A stretch of DNA of 64,000 nt from Tessaracoccus caeni (lineage in GTDB: Bacteria > Actinomycetota > Actinomycetes > Propionibacteriales > Propionibacteriaceae). The first letter of the stretch is position 1, and each line of letters opens with the position of its first letter. The DNA lies in contig NZ_JARGDO010000017.1 in assembly GCF_029211185.1 (NCBI RefSeq), positions 45,537 through 109,536 on the forward strand. Direction: 5' to 3'. The notes under the pieces were generated by a model, which was not told the origin of the DNA, ran no database searches, and worked only from the letters and a program-made list of their open reading frames with translations. Shown piece by piece: positions 55,888 through 64,000 of the stretch. The position numbers were made by a program, and so were the translations under genes.

Positions 55888-56704
55888 GTCCGCTCGGAAG
55901 CTGCCCGGCACGCTGTCGGCCTGGTGGACGCTGCAGCGCGCGGCGGTGCGCTCGCAGGCGCAGTATCGCTCCAACTTCCTGGTCGCCTTCATTGGCGGCC
56001 TCACCTACCAGGGCATCCAGGTGGTGTTCGTCGCCCTCCTGCTGCACAGCTTCGGGATGATCGGCGGCTGGGGCTTCCGGGAGATCGGCCTTCTGGTGGG
56101 CATGCGCCTGACCTCTCACGCGATTTACGTGGTGCCCTTCGCGTCCCTGCTGCAGACCTCGGAGGTGGTGCGCAGCGGCGAGTTCGACCTGCTCCTGCTC
56201 AGACCGGTCAACCAGTTCGTCCAGATCGTCACCCGGCGCTTCCACATCATGGCACTGGGCGACGCGATCCTCGGGTTCGTGGCTCTGGTGGGCTTCGCGA
56301 TCCTGGCCCCGGTGGACTGGACCTGGTGGAGGATCGGCTACCTCGTCCTCGCCGTGATCGGCGGCGGGATCGTCGAGGTGGCGATCCAGGTGCTCATCGC
56401 CTCGATCGCGTTCCGGGCGACGGTGGTCAACTCGCTGCACTATCTGGCGGACACCGTCGTGACCACCTTCGGCGTCTACCCCTTGACCATCTTCGGTCCG
56501 GGCGGGCTGCTCGCGCTCTGTTTCGCGTTCCCGCTGGGTTTCATCGCCTATCTTCCCGCGGCCGCTCTCTTGGGACGCACCGACGGCGTCCCGCTGCCCG
56601 ACGCCGTGATCTGGGCCTCGCCCGCCGGCGGATGGCTGCTGCTTCCGCTCGCGCTGACGCTGTTCACGCGCATGGCCAAGCACTACCAGAGCCCGGGCGC
56701 CTGA
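55880..56704 (+). CDS. ABC-2 permease subunit 2
   Basis: 274 residues, about six helices (FLVAFIGGLTYQGIQVVFVA; GYLVLAVIGGGIVEVAIQVL; GGLLALCFAFPLGFIAYLPA). RSGEFDLLLLRPVNQFVQIV is the conserved cytoplasmic loop of this permease group. GTG start at 55880. Overlap with the previous gene shows translational coupling. Confidence 0.83.
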   Translation: MAESARKLPGTLSAWWTLQRAAVRSQAQYRSNFLVAFIGGLTYQGIQVVFVALLLHSFGMIGGWGFREIGLLVGMRLTSHAIYVVPFASLLQTSEVVRSGEFDLLLLRPVNQFVQIVTRRFHIMALGDAILGFVALVGFAILAPVDWTWWRIGYLVLAVIGGGIVEVAIQVLIASIAFRATVVNSLHYLADTVVTTFGVYPLTIFGPGGLLALCFAFPLGFIAYLPAAALLGRTDGVPLPDAVIWASPAGGWLLLPLALTLFTRMAKHYQSPGA

Positions 56705-56780
56705 GCCTTTTCGGGAGAGAACGGATGAGCCGCTTTGCTAGCCCAGCTAGCCGAGCAGGCGTGACTACTGGGGCGAACGA

Positions 56781-57044
56781 TCATGCGACGTGTGACCACT
56801 CCGCGAGTGCGGCGCGGATGGCTTCGGAGCGGTTGAGGTGTTCTCGTTCAGCGCGAGCCATGACGGCGGCCAGCTCGTCGGTCGTTAGTCGCACGGGGAT
56901 CACCTGGGATGGCTCAGCACCTCGTGCCGGTCGGCCAATCACTCGCTTGCGCAAGTCTTCGACGTCGTATCCTGCTTCGGCTTCGGCGACCCATGCATCA
57001 ACTTCGGCCTCCGAAACCTCGCGACCACTCATCTTTCGCGTCAT
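56781..57044 (-). CDS. Ribbon-helix-helix antitoxin-like protein, no partner seen
   Basis: 87 residues. PSQVIPVRLTTDELAAVMAR followed by AEREHLNRSEAIRAALAEW is a CopG/Arc-type ribbon-helix-helix; the N-terminal half (VDAWVAEAEAGYDVEDLRKR) is the acidic type seen in antitoxins where the RHH lies at the C-terminus. ATG 57044 taken, 57032 possible. No toxin frame exists in 56705-56780, nor upstream. Orphan antitoxin or lone regulator. GCTAGC..GCTAGC at 56736-56750 is a short inverted repeat downstream. Confidence 0.7.
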   Translation of the reverse strand: MTRKMSGREVSEAEVDAWVAEAEAGYDVEDLRKRVIGRPARGAEPSQVIPVRLTTDELAAVMARAEREHLNRSEAIRAALAEWSHVA

Positions 57045-57122
57045 GACAGAAGTGTAATACGAAAGCTGGCGTGAGGACAGCAGGCGCCTCGACGAGTATG
57101 CCCAGGGCAGGGGCAACAGACC

Positions 57123-57947
57123 CTAGCGGAGCCCGGAGGTGGTGAGGCCCTGCACCAGGAAGCGCTGCAGGATGAGGAAGGCCACCAGCATGGGCAGGAT
57201 CGCGACGAGCGAGCCCATGAACAGCTCCGGCATCTTCACGCCTTGGCTGGTCATGAACTGGCTGATCGCCACCTGGACGGTGCGGCGCTCGTCGCGGCCC
57301 ACCAGGTTGGGCCAGAGGAAGGCGTTCCAGGAGCCGATCAGGGTGATGGCGCCGACGGCGGCGACGATGCCCGTCGAGTTGGGCACCACGATCCGCCAGA
57401 AGGCCGTCCACGGATTGCAGCCGTCGATCAACGCGGCGTCCTCGAGTTCGACGGGGAAGTCAAGGAAGAACTGCCGGAACAGGTAGGTGGCGAAGGCTGA
57501 GAACATGCCGGGGATCACGAGGCCGCGGAAGGTGTCGATCCAGCCGAGCGAGGCGGTCATGATGAACATCGGCAGGAAGGTGGTGGCCGCCGGCACCATC
57601 AGCGTGAAGACGGTCAGGCCCAGCAGAGCGCGGGCGACGCGATGGGTGTAACGGGCCAGGGCATAGCCCGCGAGCAGGCTGACGACCAGCGTGCCCGTCG
57701 TCTGCAGCAACGCCATGCCCGCAGAGTTCAGCAGGCCGCGTCCGATGCCGATGTTGTCGTTGGCCAGCATCGAGTACAGGTTTGTGAGGTTCAGCTGGTC
57801 CGGCAGCCAGTTCCAGCGCGGCGCCGTGATGTTGGGCTGCGTCGAGAAGGCGTTGCGCACCAGGATGTAGAACGGCAGCAGGAAGAACAGGGCCAGCGCG
57901 GTGAGCAGGCCGTAGCGGAGAGCGGTGAGCGCGGGGGAGTGCTTCAT
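57123..57947 (-). CDS. CUT1-type sugar ABC permease (MalG-like)
   Basis: 274 residues, six helices. EDAALIDGCNPWTAFWRIVV with P is the EAA loop that contacts the ATPase; GSWNAFLWPNLVGRDERRTV follows as in MalG. ATG at 57947 overlaps the other permease gene. Third gene of a binding-protein/permease/permease set; no ATPase gene is present, so a shared MsiK-type ATPase is likely. Confidence 0.87.
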   Translation of the reverse strand: MKHSPALTALRYGLLTALALFFLLPFYILVRNAFSTQPNITAPRWNWLPDQLNLTNLYSMLANDNIGIGRGLLNSAGMALLQTTGTLVVSLLAGYALARYTHRVARALLGLTVFTLMVPAATTFLPMFIMTASLGWIDTFRGLVIPGMFSAFATYLFRQFFLDFPVELEDAALIDGCNPWTAFWRIVVPNSTGIVAAVGAITLIGSWNAFLWPNLVGRDERRTVQVAISQFMTSQGVKMPELFMGSLVAILPMLVAFLILQRFLVQGLTTSGLR

Positions 57948-58873
57948 CGCAACGCCGCCTTGCGTTCCTTGCGCTCGGAACGTCCGAGCACCCAGTTCTG
58001 GGTCACGCCGAACAAGACGATGATGGCGGTGACGATCATGGTGCCGGCTCCACCGACGCCGAGATCCTGCTGGCCGCCGCCCAACGAGATCAGGTACAGG
58101 TGCACCAGCGGGGGCCGGGCATACGGCGGGTAGCTGCCGATCGAGCCCAGCATGTTGTAGAACTCGTCGAAGGCCTGGAAGGCGTTGATGAGCAGCAGCA
58201 TCAGCACGGCGACGCTGGTGGCGCGCAGCTGCGGCAGGGTGATCCAGCGCAGCATGCGCCAGCCAGAGGCGCCGTCGAGAGCTGCGGCCTCGTAGGTGTC
58301 CGGTGGGATCCGCTGGAGGCCGGCGATGAACAGGATCATGTAGAAGCCCACCTGTAGCCAGAGTCGCACCGAGACGATGGCCACCCAGTAGAGACTGTTG
58401 CCGCCGCCGAGCCAGCTGATGGGCTCGGCGCCGAAAGCCCTCCCTACCTGGTTCACCAGGCCGAATCGGGCGCCGTGGAAGAAGCTCATCCGCCAGATGA
58501 CGGCCGCCACCACGTAGGACACGGCGGTGGGGATGAAGAAAACCGATCGGAAGAACGCCTGGCCGTGTTTCAGATTGTTCAGCAACAGGGCCAGCGCCAA
58601 CGAGCACACGAAGGTGAGCGGCACGATGAACACCGCGAAGGCGATGAACACACCCAGCGAGTTGAGGAACATCGGGTCAGACAACAGGTATTGGTAGTTG
58701 GCCAGTCCCACGAACTTCGTCGGGTTCACCGTGTTGCGCGCCTGGAAGAAGCTGAGGTAGGCGCTCCAGACGATGGGGATGTAGACGAAGATCAGCAACC
58801 CGATGAAGAAGGGCGCGACGAACGCCAGGAACCAGAGGTTCTGGCCCTGGCGTCCGCGCAACCGCTGCCACAT
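57944..58873 (-). CDS. CUT1-type sugar ABC permease (MalF-like)
   Basis: 309 residues with six helices: LWFLAFVAPFFIGLLIFVYI, SAYLSFFQARNTVNPTKFVG, and the EAA loop YEAAALDGASGWRMLRWITL with PQL. Opens 23 bp after the binding-protein gene. The insert between helices is short, as in MalF relatives of Gram-positives. Confidence 0.87.
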   Translation of the reverse strand: MWQRLRGRQGQNLWFLAFVAPFFIGLLIFVYIPIVWSAYLSFFQARNTVNPTKFVGLANYQYLLSDPMFLNSLGVFIAFAVFIVPLTFVCSLALALLLNNLKHGQAFFRSVFFIPTAVSYVVAAVIWRMSFFHGARFGLVNQVGRAFGAEPISWLGGGNSLYWVAIVSVRLWLQVGFYMILFIAGLQRIPPDTYEAAALDGASGWRMLRWITLPQLRATSVAVLMLLLINAFQAFDEFYNMLGSIGSYPPYARPPLVHLYLISLGGGQQDLGVGGAGTMIVTAIIVLFGVTQNWVLGRSERKERKAALR

Positions 58874-58896
58874 GAGTGTGCCGATCTCCTTAGAGG

Positions 58897-60195
58897 TCAG
58901 GAGTTGAGGTTCTTCAACTCGGCGACGACCTGCTCGCCGAAGGGCTCGAAGGTCTCCTTGGGATCCTTGCCGTCACGGATGACGGCGCTGAGCGCAGCAC
59001 CGAAGGCCTCGCCCACCGCGCCCGACCACATGATGTCGTTGGCGAAGCCGTGGTCGTTGACGTAGCGAGCCGCGTCGGCACCGGGGCCTTCGGCCAGCTT
59101 GGTGGCCTTGGGCACTAGGGCGTTCTTCGCGGGGATGTGGGTGCCGTAGGAGTCGGAGAAGTCCACCTGGTACTCGTCCTGCTCGATCCACAGCCACTTG
59201 ACGAACTCCTTGGCCGCGTCGACGTTGGGGCCCTTGGCGGCGACGCAGGCGCCGAAGGCACCGAACGGCACCGCCGGGCGACCCTTCGGGCCGATGGCCG
59301 GGAACGGAAGGGCCGCGATGTCGTCGCCGAGGGCCTCTTGGATGACCGGTAGCGACCAGAGACCGCCCCACTGGAAGACGGCCTCGCCGTTGGCCATCGC
59401 GTCGGGCGAGTACCACTCGGCGGACGCTGCCGAGAGGATGCCGCCCGACTCGCGCAGCTCGCGGTAGGCGATCAAGGCGTTGTAGAAGTCGTCGGTGAGG
59501 AAGGCGGCCTCGGTGCGCTCCGCGTTCAGCTGGTCGTGGCCGGAGGCCCAGATCAGCAGGGTGCCGAGCAGGCCGATGTCGTTGCCATCGTTGCCGGCGA
59601 ACAGGCCGCCGATGTCGGCCGACTTGGTGGCGTTGATGGCCGCCACTAGTTCCTCGAAGGTAGTGGGCGGCTCGACGCCGGCCTCCTTCAGCAACGAAGG
59701 GCGGTAGTAGAGCAACTGCATGTCGATGGTCTGCGGGATGCCGTGCACCTTGCCGTCGAAGGTGAAGCGGTTCATCACGGCTTCGTTGAACTCGGAGCGA
59801 TGGGGTTCGATCAGGTCGGTGAGGTCCGCCAGCTGGCCGGCGCGGATCATGTCGAGCGAGCCGCCCTGCTCCACCTCGAAGACGTCGGGGAGGTCGTTGG
59901 TGAGCAACTGGGCGCCCAAGACCTTCGAGTAGTCGGAGACCACCCAGTTCACGGAGACCTTCGCCTTGTCGTAGGCGGCCGCGTAGCCTTCGACGGCCTC
60001 CTTCACGCCGGCCTCGTCGTACTGGTGGTACCACTGCGAGAGCGCGGGGAGTTCGCCGGTCGCCGACGCGCTACCCGAGGTGGAGGGCGCGGTGCTGGAC
60101 TGGTCGAGGGGATTGTTGTTGCCGCACGCGGCCAGGGTTGCGGTGGCTGCGAGTCCGCCGCCGCCAAGAAGAAGTGAGCGTCGTGAGAGTTGCAT
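58897..60195 (-). CDS. Extracellular sugar-binding lipoprotein (CUT1)
   Basis: 432 residues. QLSRRSLLLGGGGLAATATL and the lipobox LAAC give a twin-arginine-type lipoprotein signal. The mature part has LPALSQWYHQYDEAGVKEAV and LPDVFEVEQGGSLDMIRAGQ, typical of family 1 solute-binding proteins. ATG at 60195 chosen over the longer frame to 60270, which lacks signal character. Forms an operon with two permease genes. Sugar unknown. The divergent hemW gene begins 73 bp away. Confidence 0.87.
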   Translation of the reverse strand: MQLSRRSLLLGGGGLAATATLAACGNNNPLDQSSTAPSTSGSASATGELPALSQWYHQYDEAGVKEAVEGYAAAYDKAKVSVNWVVSDYSKVLGAQLLTNDLPDVFEVEQGGSLDMIRAGQLADLTDLIEPHRSEFNEAVMNRFTFDGKVHGIPQTIDMQLLYYRPSLLKEAGVEPPTTFEELVAAINATKSADIGGLFAGNDGNDIGLLGTLLIWASGHDQLNAERTEAAFLTDDFYNALIAYRELRESGGILSAASAEWYSPDAMANGEAVFQWGGLWSLPVIQEALGDDIAALPFPAIGPKGRPAVPFGAFGACVAAKGPNVDAAKEFVKWLWIEQDEYQVDFSDSYGTHIPAKNALVPKATKLAEGPGADAARYVNDHGFANDIMWSGAVGEAFGAALSAVIRDGKDPKETFEPFGEQVVAELKNLNS

Positions 60196-60268
60196 GCGGC
60201 TACTTTGGCAGTAGTCAGCGCCTAACGCGAGGGTTATCGGCGAGTTTCCCCGAAAGAGAACCCGTAGC

Positions 60269-61486
60269 ATGGGGGCAATGAGTCCCCAGTTGCCCGATGG
60301 CGACGCGGCGCCCCCGGACGGAGCGCTGCCCGCATCCGCGCTCGCCGCGTTGGCGACGACGCCCTTGTCGGCGTACGTGCATGTGCCGTTCTGCCGGGTG
60401 CGCTGCGGCTACTGCGACTTCAACACCTACACGCCGCAGGAGCTGGGCGGACTCGCACCCAGCACCTATGTGGACGCGGCGATCGCCGAGATCCGGCTCG
60501 CGCGACGTGTCCTGGGGGACGAGGTGCCCCGGCTGGAGACGGTGTTCTTCGGCGGCGGCACCCCGACGATGCTGCCGGCGTCGGAGCTCGGCCGTCTGCT
60601 GGGCACGCTGCGCGACGAGTTCGGTTTGGCCTCGGATGCGGAGGTGACCACCGAGGCCAACCCCGAGACGGTGGACCCGTCCTACTTCGAGGAACTGCGC
60701 GAGGCCGGGTTCACCCGCATCTCGCTGGGCCTCCAGTCGGTGGTTCCGCACGTGCTACGCGTGCTCGAGCGTGCCCACACGCCCCGTCGTGGGCTGGATG
60801 CCGCGGGCTGGGCCGTCGACGCGGGCTTCGAGCACGTCAGCCTCGACCTCATCTACGGCACGCCGGGCGAGAGCATGGACGACTGGCGGCGCAGCCTCGA
60901 CGCTGTGCTCACCGCCCCCGTCGACCATGTGAGCGCCTACTCGCTGATCGTCGAGGAGGGCACTCGACTGGCCGTTCAGGTGCGGCGCGGCGAGGTGGGG
61001 ATGCCCGACGACGACGATCTGGCCGACAAGTACCTGGTGGCCGACGAGACGCTCGCCGCGCTCGGCTTCGACAACTACGAGGTCTCCAACTGGGCCAGGC
61101 CCGGCGGGGAATGCCGGCACAACCTGGCCTACTGGCGAGGCGTCAATTGGTGGGGGATCGGCCCCGGCGCGCACTCTCACATCGGCGGCGTCCGGTTCTG
61201 GAATCGCAAGCACCCCCGCAGCTACTCGGCGGAGTTGGCGGAGGGGCGTTCCCCGGCGCTGGCCCGCGAGGTGCTGACACCGGATGAACAGCGCGTCGAG
61301 GAGGTGCTGCTGCGCCTTCGTCTTCGAGAGGGATTGCCGCTCGACCTGCTCACGACGTCGGAACGCGCTCGGGTGAGTCGTTTCGTCGATCAGGGCCTGG
61401 CCGTGATCGACGATCGGACCCTATGCCTCACTCGCGACGGCCGGCTCCTGGCCGACGGCGTCGTCCGTGACCTCCTGGACGGCTAG
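60269..61486 (+). CDS. hemW: HemW-type radical SAM haem chaperone
   Basis: 405 residues. VHVPFCRVRCGYCDFNTYTP is the CxxxCxxC cluster motif with the extra Cys-lacking HemW form (CDFNTY rather than CxF of HemN); GGGTPTMLP, TTEANPET, RISLGLQSV and SLDLIYGTPGESMDDW follow, and the C-terminal ARPGGECRHNLAYWRGVNWW suits HemW. ATG 60269 taken, 60278 possible. Inserts haem into acceptor proteins. Usually adjacent to lepA; here 8 kb apart. Confidence 0.88.
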   Translation: MGAMSPQLPDGDAAPPDGALPASALAALATTPLSAYVHVPFCRVRCGYCDFNTYTPQELGGLAPSTYVDAAIAEIRLARRVLGDEVPRLETVFFGGGTPTMLPASELGRLLGTLRDEFGLASDAEVTTEANPETVDPSYFEELREAGFTRISLGLQSVVPHVLRVLERAHTPRRGLDAAGWAVDAGFEHVSLDLIYGTPGESMDDWRRSLDAVLTAPVDHVSAYSLIVEEGTRLAVQVRRGEVGMPDDDDLADKYLVADETLAALGFDNYEVSNWARPGGECRHNLAYWRGVNWWGIGPGAHSHIGGVRFWNRKHPRSYSAELAEGRSPALAREVLTPDEQRVEEVLLRLRLREGLPLDLLTTSERARVSRFVDQGLAVIDDRTLCLTRDGRLLADGVVRDLLDG

Positions 61487-62517
61487 GGATCCGGCGTCGG
61501 GACGAGCTTCCGATCACGGGGCGGCGCCACTGACTCGCGAACCGTGAGCGACGGCGTCAAGACCACCCGCTCGGTGGTTTGGCCGTTGGCTAGTTGCGAC
61601 AAGAGAAGATCGGCGGCTCGACGCCCTTTTTCGAGCACGTCTTGGCGCACTGACGTCAGCGGCGGCGCCGTCATCTCTGCGAGGAGAATATCGTCGAATC
61701 CCACCAGTGAGAAGTCGTCTGGAACGTGGAGGCCTGCCATCTGTGCCGTCCTGAGGAGGCCGACCGCGATCGTGTCGGCAGTGGTTACCGCCGCAGTGAA
61801 TCTGCGTGGGTCAGCGAGGATCGTTGGCGCGATGCTGGAGGCGTTCGAGTATGTGGTCTCCGAATGGAAAGCGGCCTTGACGGTGCCAGGAGCCTCTGAC
61901 ATCGCCTGCTCGAATCCTGCCAAGCGATCCTGGATGACCCCACCTGTGTGAGCGAGCGGACCCACAAATGCGATCCGACGATGGCCTGCTGACAGGAGGT
62001 GTTTCGTGGCGAGGTAGGCCCCGGCCTTGTCATCGAGTCCCACGGTGGCGACCGGATCTGGCCCGACTGCGTCGATGAACACCATCGGTACGTCATTCAC
62101 GGCGCGTAGTTCCGATACTTGATCGGCAAGGATGCCGAAGAAGATGGCGCCGTCGGCGTTCCACGCACCGATTTGGCGCGCGGTGACCATCACGTCGTCC
62201 ACGGATGAGTGCACCATGAGGTGTTTGCCTGCTTCTGAGATGCGTTGTTCGACGGCATGCAGGAGGAGGGAGTCGTGGGGGTTGCCGAAGCCGAACTGCC
62301 TTGAGTTCGGGCCCGGGTAGATGAACACGACGATGCCTGACCTGGCGGCTGATAGTGCACGCGCGGCGGCGTTGCGTTCGTAGCCCAGCTCCTTGACGGC
62401 CTGCATGACCCTGCGGCTGGTCTGCTCCGAGACCTGACCCGTGCGGCCGTTGAGCACGTTCGACACGGTCATCTTCGTGACTCCCGCGACTCGAGCCACA
62501 TCCTTGAGAGTCACCAT
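61483..62517 (-). CDS. LacI-family transcriptional regulator
   Basis: 344 residues. VTLKDVARVAGVTKMTVSNV with LNGRTGQVSEQTSRRV is the LacI helix-turn-helix and hinge; the PBP1-like sugar domain ends GFDDILLAEMTAPPLTSVRQ and LTPSLTVRESV. Converges with hemW (4-bp stop overlap). Divergent from the family 5 binding-protein gene, and two palindromes lie in the 261-bp gap, so it likely represses that transporter in response to an oligosaccharide. Confidence 0.9.
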   Translation of the reverse strand: MVTLKDVARVAGVTKMTVSNVLNGRTGQVSEQTSRRVMQAVKELGYERNAAARALSAARSGIVVFIYPGPNSRQFGFGNPHDSLLLHAVEQRISEAGKHLMVHSSVDDVMVTARQIGAWNADGAIFFGILADQVSELRAVNDVPMVFIDAVGPDPVATVGLDDKAGAYLATKHLLSAGHRRIAFVGPLAHTGGVIQDRLAGFEQAMSEAPGTVKAAFHSETTYSNASSIAPTILADPRRFTAAVTTADTIAVGLLRTAQMAGLHVPDDFSLVGFDDILLAEMTAPPLTSVRQDVLEKGRRAADLLLSQLANGQTTERVVLTPSLTVRESVAPPRDRKLVPTPDP

Positions 62518-62611
62518 GTGCCCATGGTAGTGGCCGCCGGATGGTGGGCTCGGCGTTGCTGCCGTCTGGCACGGACGGCTGTGGCGGCCCGAGACCAGAC
62601 AACATAACGAT

Positions 62612-62682
62612 TTGATAACAACAGAAATCGAGGTAGACAGACCTATACCGGTAAATGTACGGTCACCTATACCGATATAGGT
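62612..62682 (+). promoter_or_regulatory. Paired LacI-type operators before the binding-protein gene
   Basis: ACCTATACCGATATAGGT (62665-62682) is a near-perfect 18-bp palindrome and ACCTATACCGGTAAATGT (62641-62658) shares its left half, 24 bp apart centre to centre. TTGATA at 62612-62617 could be a -35 box. The CCGG/CCGA centre suits LacI recognition. Confidence 0.6.
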
Positions 62683-62778
62683 AAGTCGATGAGATGTGTG
62701 CCATAAGCCGTCGACAAGACGAGGAGGTCCAGGCCCCTGGCGTCGTCCATCGACAACGACACGAGAGAAGGATCAACG

Positions 62779-63650
62779 ATGAAGTTCCTTAGATCACGCC
62801 GCCTTCTGGCGGCTACCGCGCTCGCTGTGACAGGAGCGCTCGCCCTCTCGGGCTGCTCGAGCGGCGGCGGTGACCCGAGTAGTACCTCCGCGGGTGGCAG
62901 CAAGTACGTCGTCATCCCGAACGAGGCGGTTGCCACCTTCGAGCGCAACTTCAATCCGTTCTCGGGAGGCCTGGAGTTGACCGGCCAGGCGATCTACGAG
63001 CGGATGCTCATCTTCAATCCGGCCGACGGCACCACCACGCCGTGGCTGGCAACCGAATGGGAGGTTGCCGACGACGCCACGTCGGTGACCTTCCATTTGC
63101 GTGAGGGCGTGAAGTGGTCCGACGGTGAGGCATTCGATGCGCAGGACGTCGTGACGACCTTCAAGCTCGCCCAAGAACTCGGTGGCCATGAGTATCTCGA
63201 GTCCGTGGAAGCGGTCGATGATCACACGGTGACCTTCACCTTCAATCGCCCCTACTCGCCGGGACTCTGGGGTACTGGGGAGCAGATTCTGGTCCCGGAT
63301 CACATCTGGGCCGATAAGCCCGACTGGCAGAGCGATACCAATGAGACTCCGGTGGGCACTGGTCCGTATACGGAGGTGTTGAGCTTCCAGACCCAGTCCT
63401 ACGATCTGGGGCCTAACCCGCACTACTGGCAGCCCGACAAGCAGAAGATCCCCGGCGTCCGGGTTGTTGCGATCCCCGGCAACGACGCGGTGCTTCTGGC
63501 GGCCAAGAACGGAGACGTGGACTGGCCCACACAGTTCTTCCCCAACGTCGAGGAGTCGTTCGTCGCGTCGAATCCCGAGCACCATCACTACTGGTTCCCC
63601 ACCGTCGCCAGCACGATCATGTGGCAGATGAACACCACGCGGGCGCCCTC
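62779..63650 (+). pseudogene. Family 5 solute-binding lipoprotein gene, cut by an insertion sequence
   Basis: About 290 codons remain of a normal 550. Signal peptide with lipobox LSGC (AATALAVTGALALSGCSSGG), then FNPFSGGLELTGQAIYERML, VTFHLREGVKWSDGEAFDAQ and TGPYTEVLSFQTQ, the class of OppA/DppA and of oligosaccharide binders such as those for cello-oligomers. The reading frame runs into the IS end at about 63650 and stops at 63675 with foreign codons. The C-terminal lobe should lie past the IS, outside the window. Non-functional in this arrangement. Confidence 0.8.
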
Positions 63651-64000
63651 AGGGTGCCGTCAAAGTCGTGTGTAGGGGCGCCTGACTAGGTGATTTGCGT
63701 GATTCTCGGCGTGGTGGACGCAAGGGACGCGGCCCCAGTAGCGAGGATGTGGGTGTTCAACGTCCAAACCTCGAGCCAAGGAACCGCGTCCGGTGACATC
63801 TTCCCCTGTCACGGCGTGTGCTGTCGAGCCGAAAGTCTTGCGCGCCGCCCGATTGTCCCAACTGTTCACCCATATCCCTGACCCCCGCAAAGCGCGGGGA
63901 CGGCGACACGCGTTGCCGGTGGTCCTGGCGCTCGCGGTCGCCGCGGTCGCTGCTGGCGCGAAATCGATCTACGCGATCGCCGACTACGCTGCCGACACCG
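63650..64000. mobile_element. ISAs1-type insertion sequence, left part
   Basis: From CAGGGTGCCGTCAAAGTC at about 63650 the host gene ends and a 143-bp leader precedes the transposase start. Probable left terminal repeat; the right end and target duplication are outside the window. Family assigned from the transposase N-terminus. Confidence 0.7.
63793..64000 (+). CDS. ISAs1-family transposase, N-terminal part
   Basis: 69 codons, open at the window end. GTG at 63793 with AAGGA upstream. LSQLFTHIPDPRKARGRRHA followed by LPVVLALAVAAVAAGAKSIY and AIADYAADT is the DDE_Tnp_1-associated N-terminal domain (H-repeat/ISAs1 type: PDPR..RG.RH....VLALAV.A...G..S...IA..A). The DDE residues lie beyond the window. 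Transcribed in the same direction as the interrupted gene. Confidence 0.75.
   Translation, partial: MTSSPVTACAVEPKVLRAARLSQLFTHIPDPRKARGRRHALPVVLALAVAAVAAGAKSIYAIADYAADT

Noticed and set aside
54062..56704. Antibiotic biosynthesis cluster around the ABC-2 exporter
   Set aside because: No biosynthetic enzyme genes are adjacent; the neighbours are a helicase and a sugar transporter.

Overview
This 64 kb window is high-GC DNA with mostly short gaps between genes. Gene content points to an aerobic or facultative actinobacterium, most likely of the Propionibacteriaceae (Tessaracoccus/Arachnia-like): MabA/InhA-type fabG-fabI, SURF1, DUF3099, DUF4192, a three-part proton-translocating transhydrogenase, and many secreted proteins with the 'SYQWYRDGKKI' Ig-like repeat. 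The family placement is an inference from gene content; no 16S rRNA gene is present.

Layout. 0-0.9 kb: a recombination scar joining the tail of an XRE regulator to the tail of an Ig-like repeat protein. 1.1-6.4 kb (minus strand): a run of DUF3099, SURF1, RlmA-like rRNA methyltransferase, GPH sugar symporter and GH13 glucosidase; the glucosidase gene carries an in-frame palindromic insert and an 18-bp tandem repeat. 6.6-7.8 kb: a Phd/PIN toxin-antitoxin pair facing a second antitoxin-like HTH gene across a perfect 48-bp hairpin. 8.0-11.5 kb: GNAT, two EEP nucleases and an alpha/beta hydrolase formed by a tandem duplication. 11.7-17.8 kb: fabG-fabI-ABC ATPase, GH3 glucosidase, sirtuin, lipocalin. 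17.8 kb: initiator tRNA-Met with a strong terminator, followed by a decayed zone to 22.3 kb (MntA without HepT, RidA, YdeI fragments, metallophosphoesterase, and a ribose operon collapsed to rbsK plus remnants). 22.4-26.5 kb: two paralogous secreted CAP/Ig-like proteins flank an acetamidase and an alpha/beta hydrolase without its serine. 26.6-36.9 kb: hydrolase, pntAA-pntAB-pntB, yggS, copper-boxed copA, YgjP-like protease, DUF4192, sugar kinase. 36.9-43.6 kb: leuS, LuxR-type regulator, comEA-comEC. 43.6-48.4 kb: an inserted cluster of an LCP ligase-like protein and two secreted lysine-rich Ig-like proteins. 48.5-61.5 kb: holA, rpsT, lepA, helicase, ABC-2 exporter, RHH antitoxin, CUT1 sugar ABC transporter, hemW. 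61.5-64 kb: LacI regulator, paired operators, and a family 5 binding-protein gene cut by an ISAs1-type insertion sequence that runs off the end.

Themes. (1) Carbohydrate capture: GH13 with its symporter, GH3, CUT1 transporter, family 5 binding protein with LacI, sugar kinase. (2) Cell-surface display: five proteins share a cationic Ig-like C-terminal repeat; two sit next to an LCP protein in an island splitting comEC from holA. None has a visible LPXTG signal, so charge-based wall binding or LCP-dependent attachment is the most interesting hypothesis here. (3) Genome reduction by in-frame deletion: the rbs remnants keep start/stop overlaps although most of the coding sequence is gone.

Housekeeping calls rest on clear motifs. 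Substrates of transporters and hydrolases are not determined by sequence alone.
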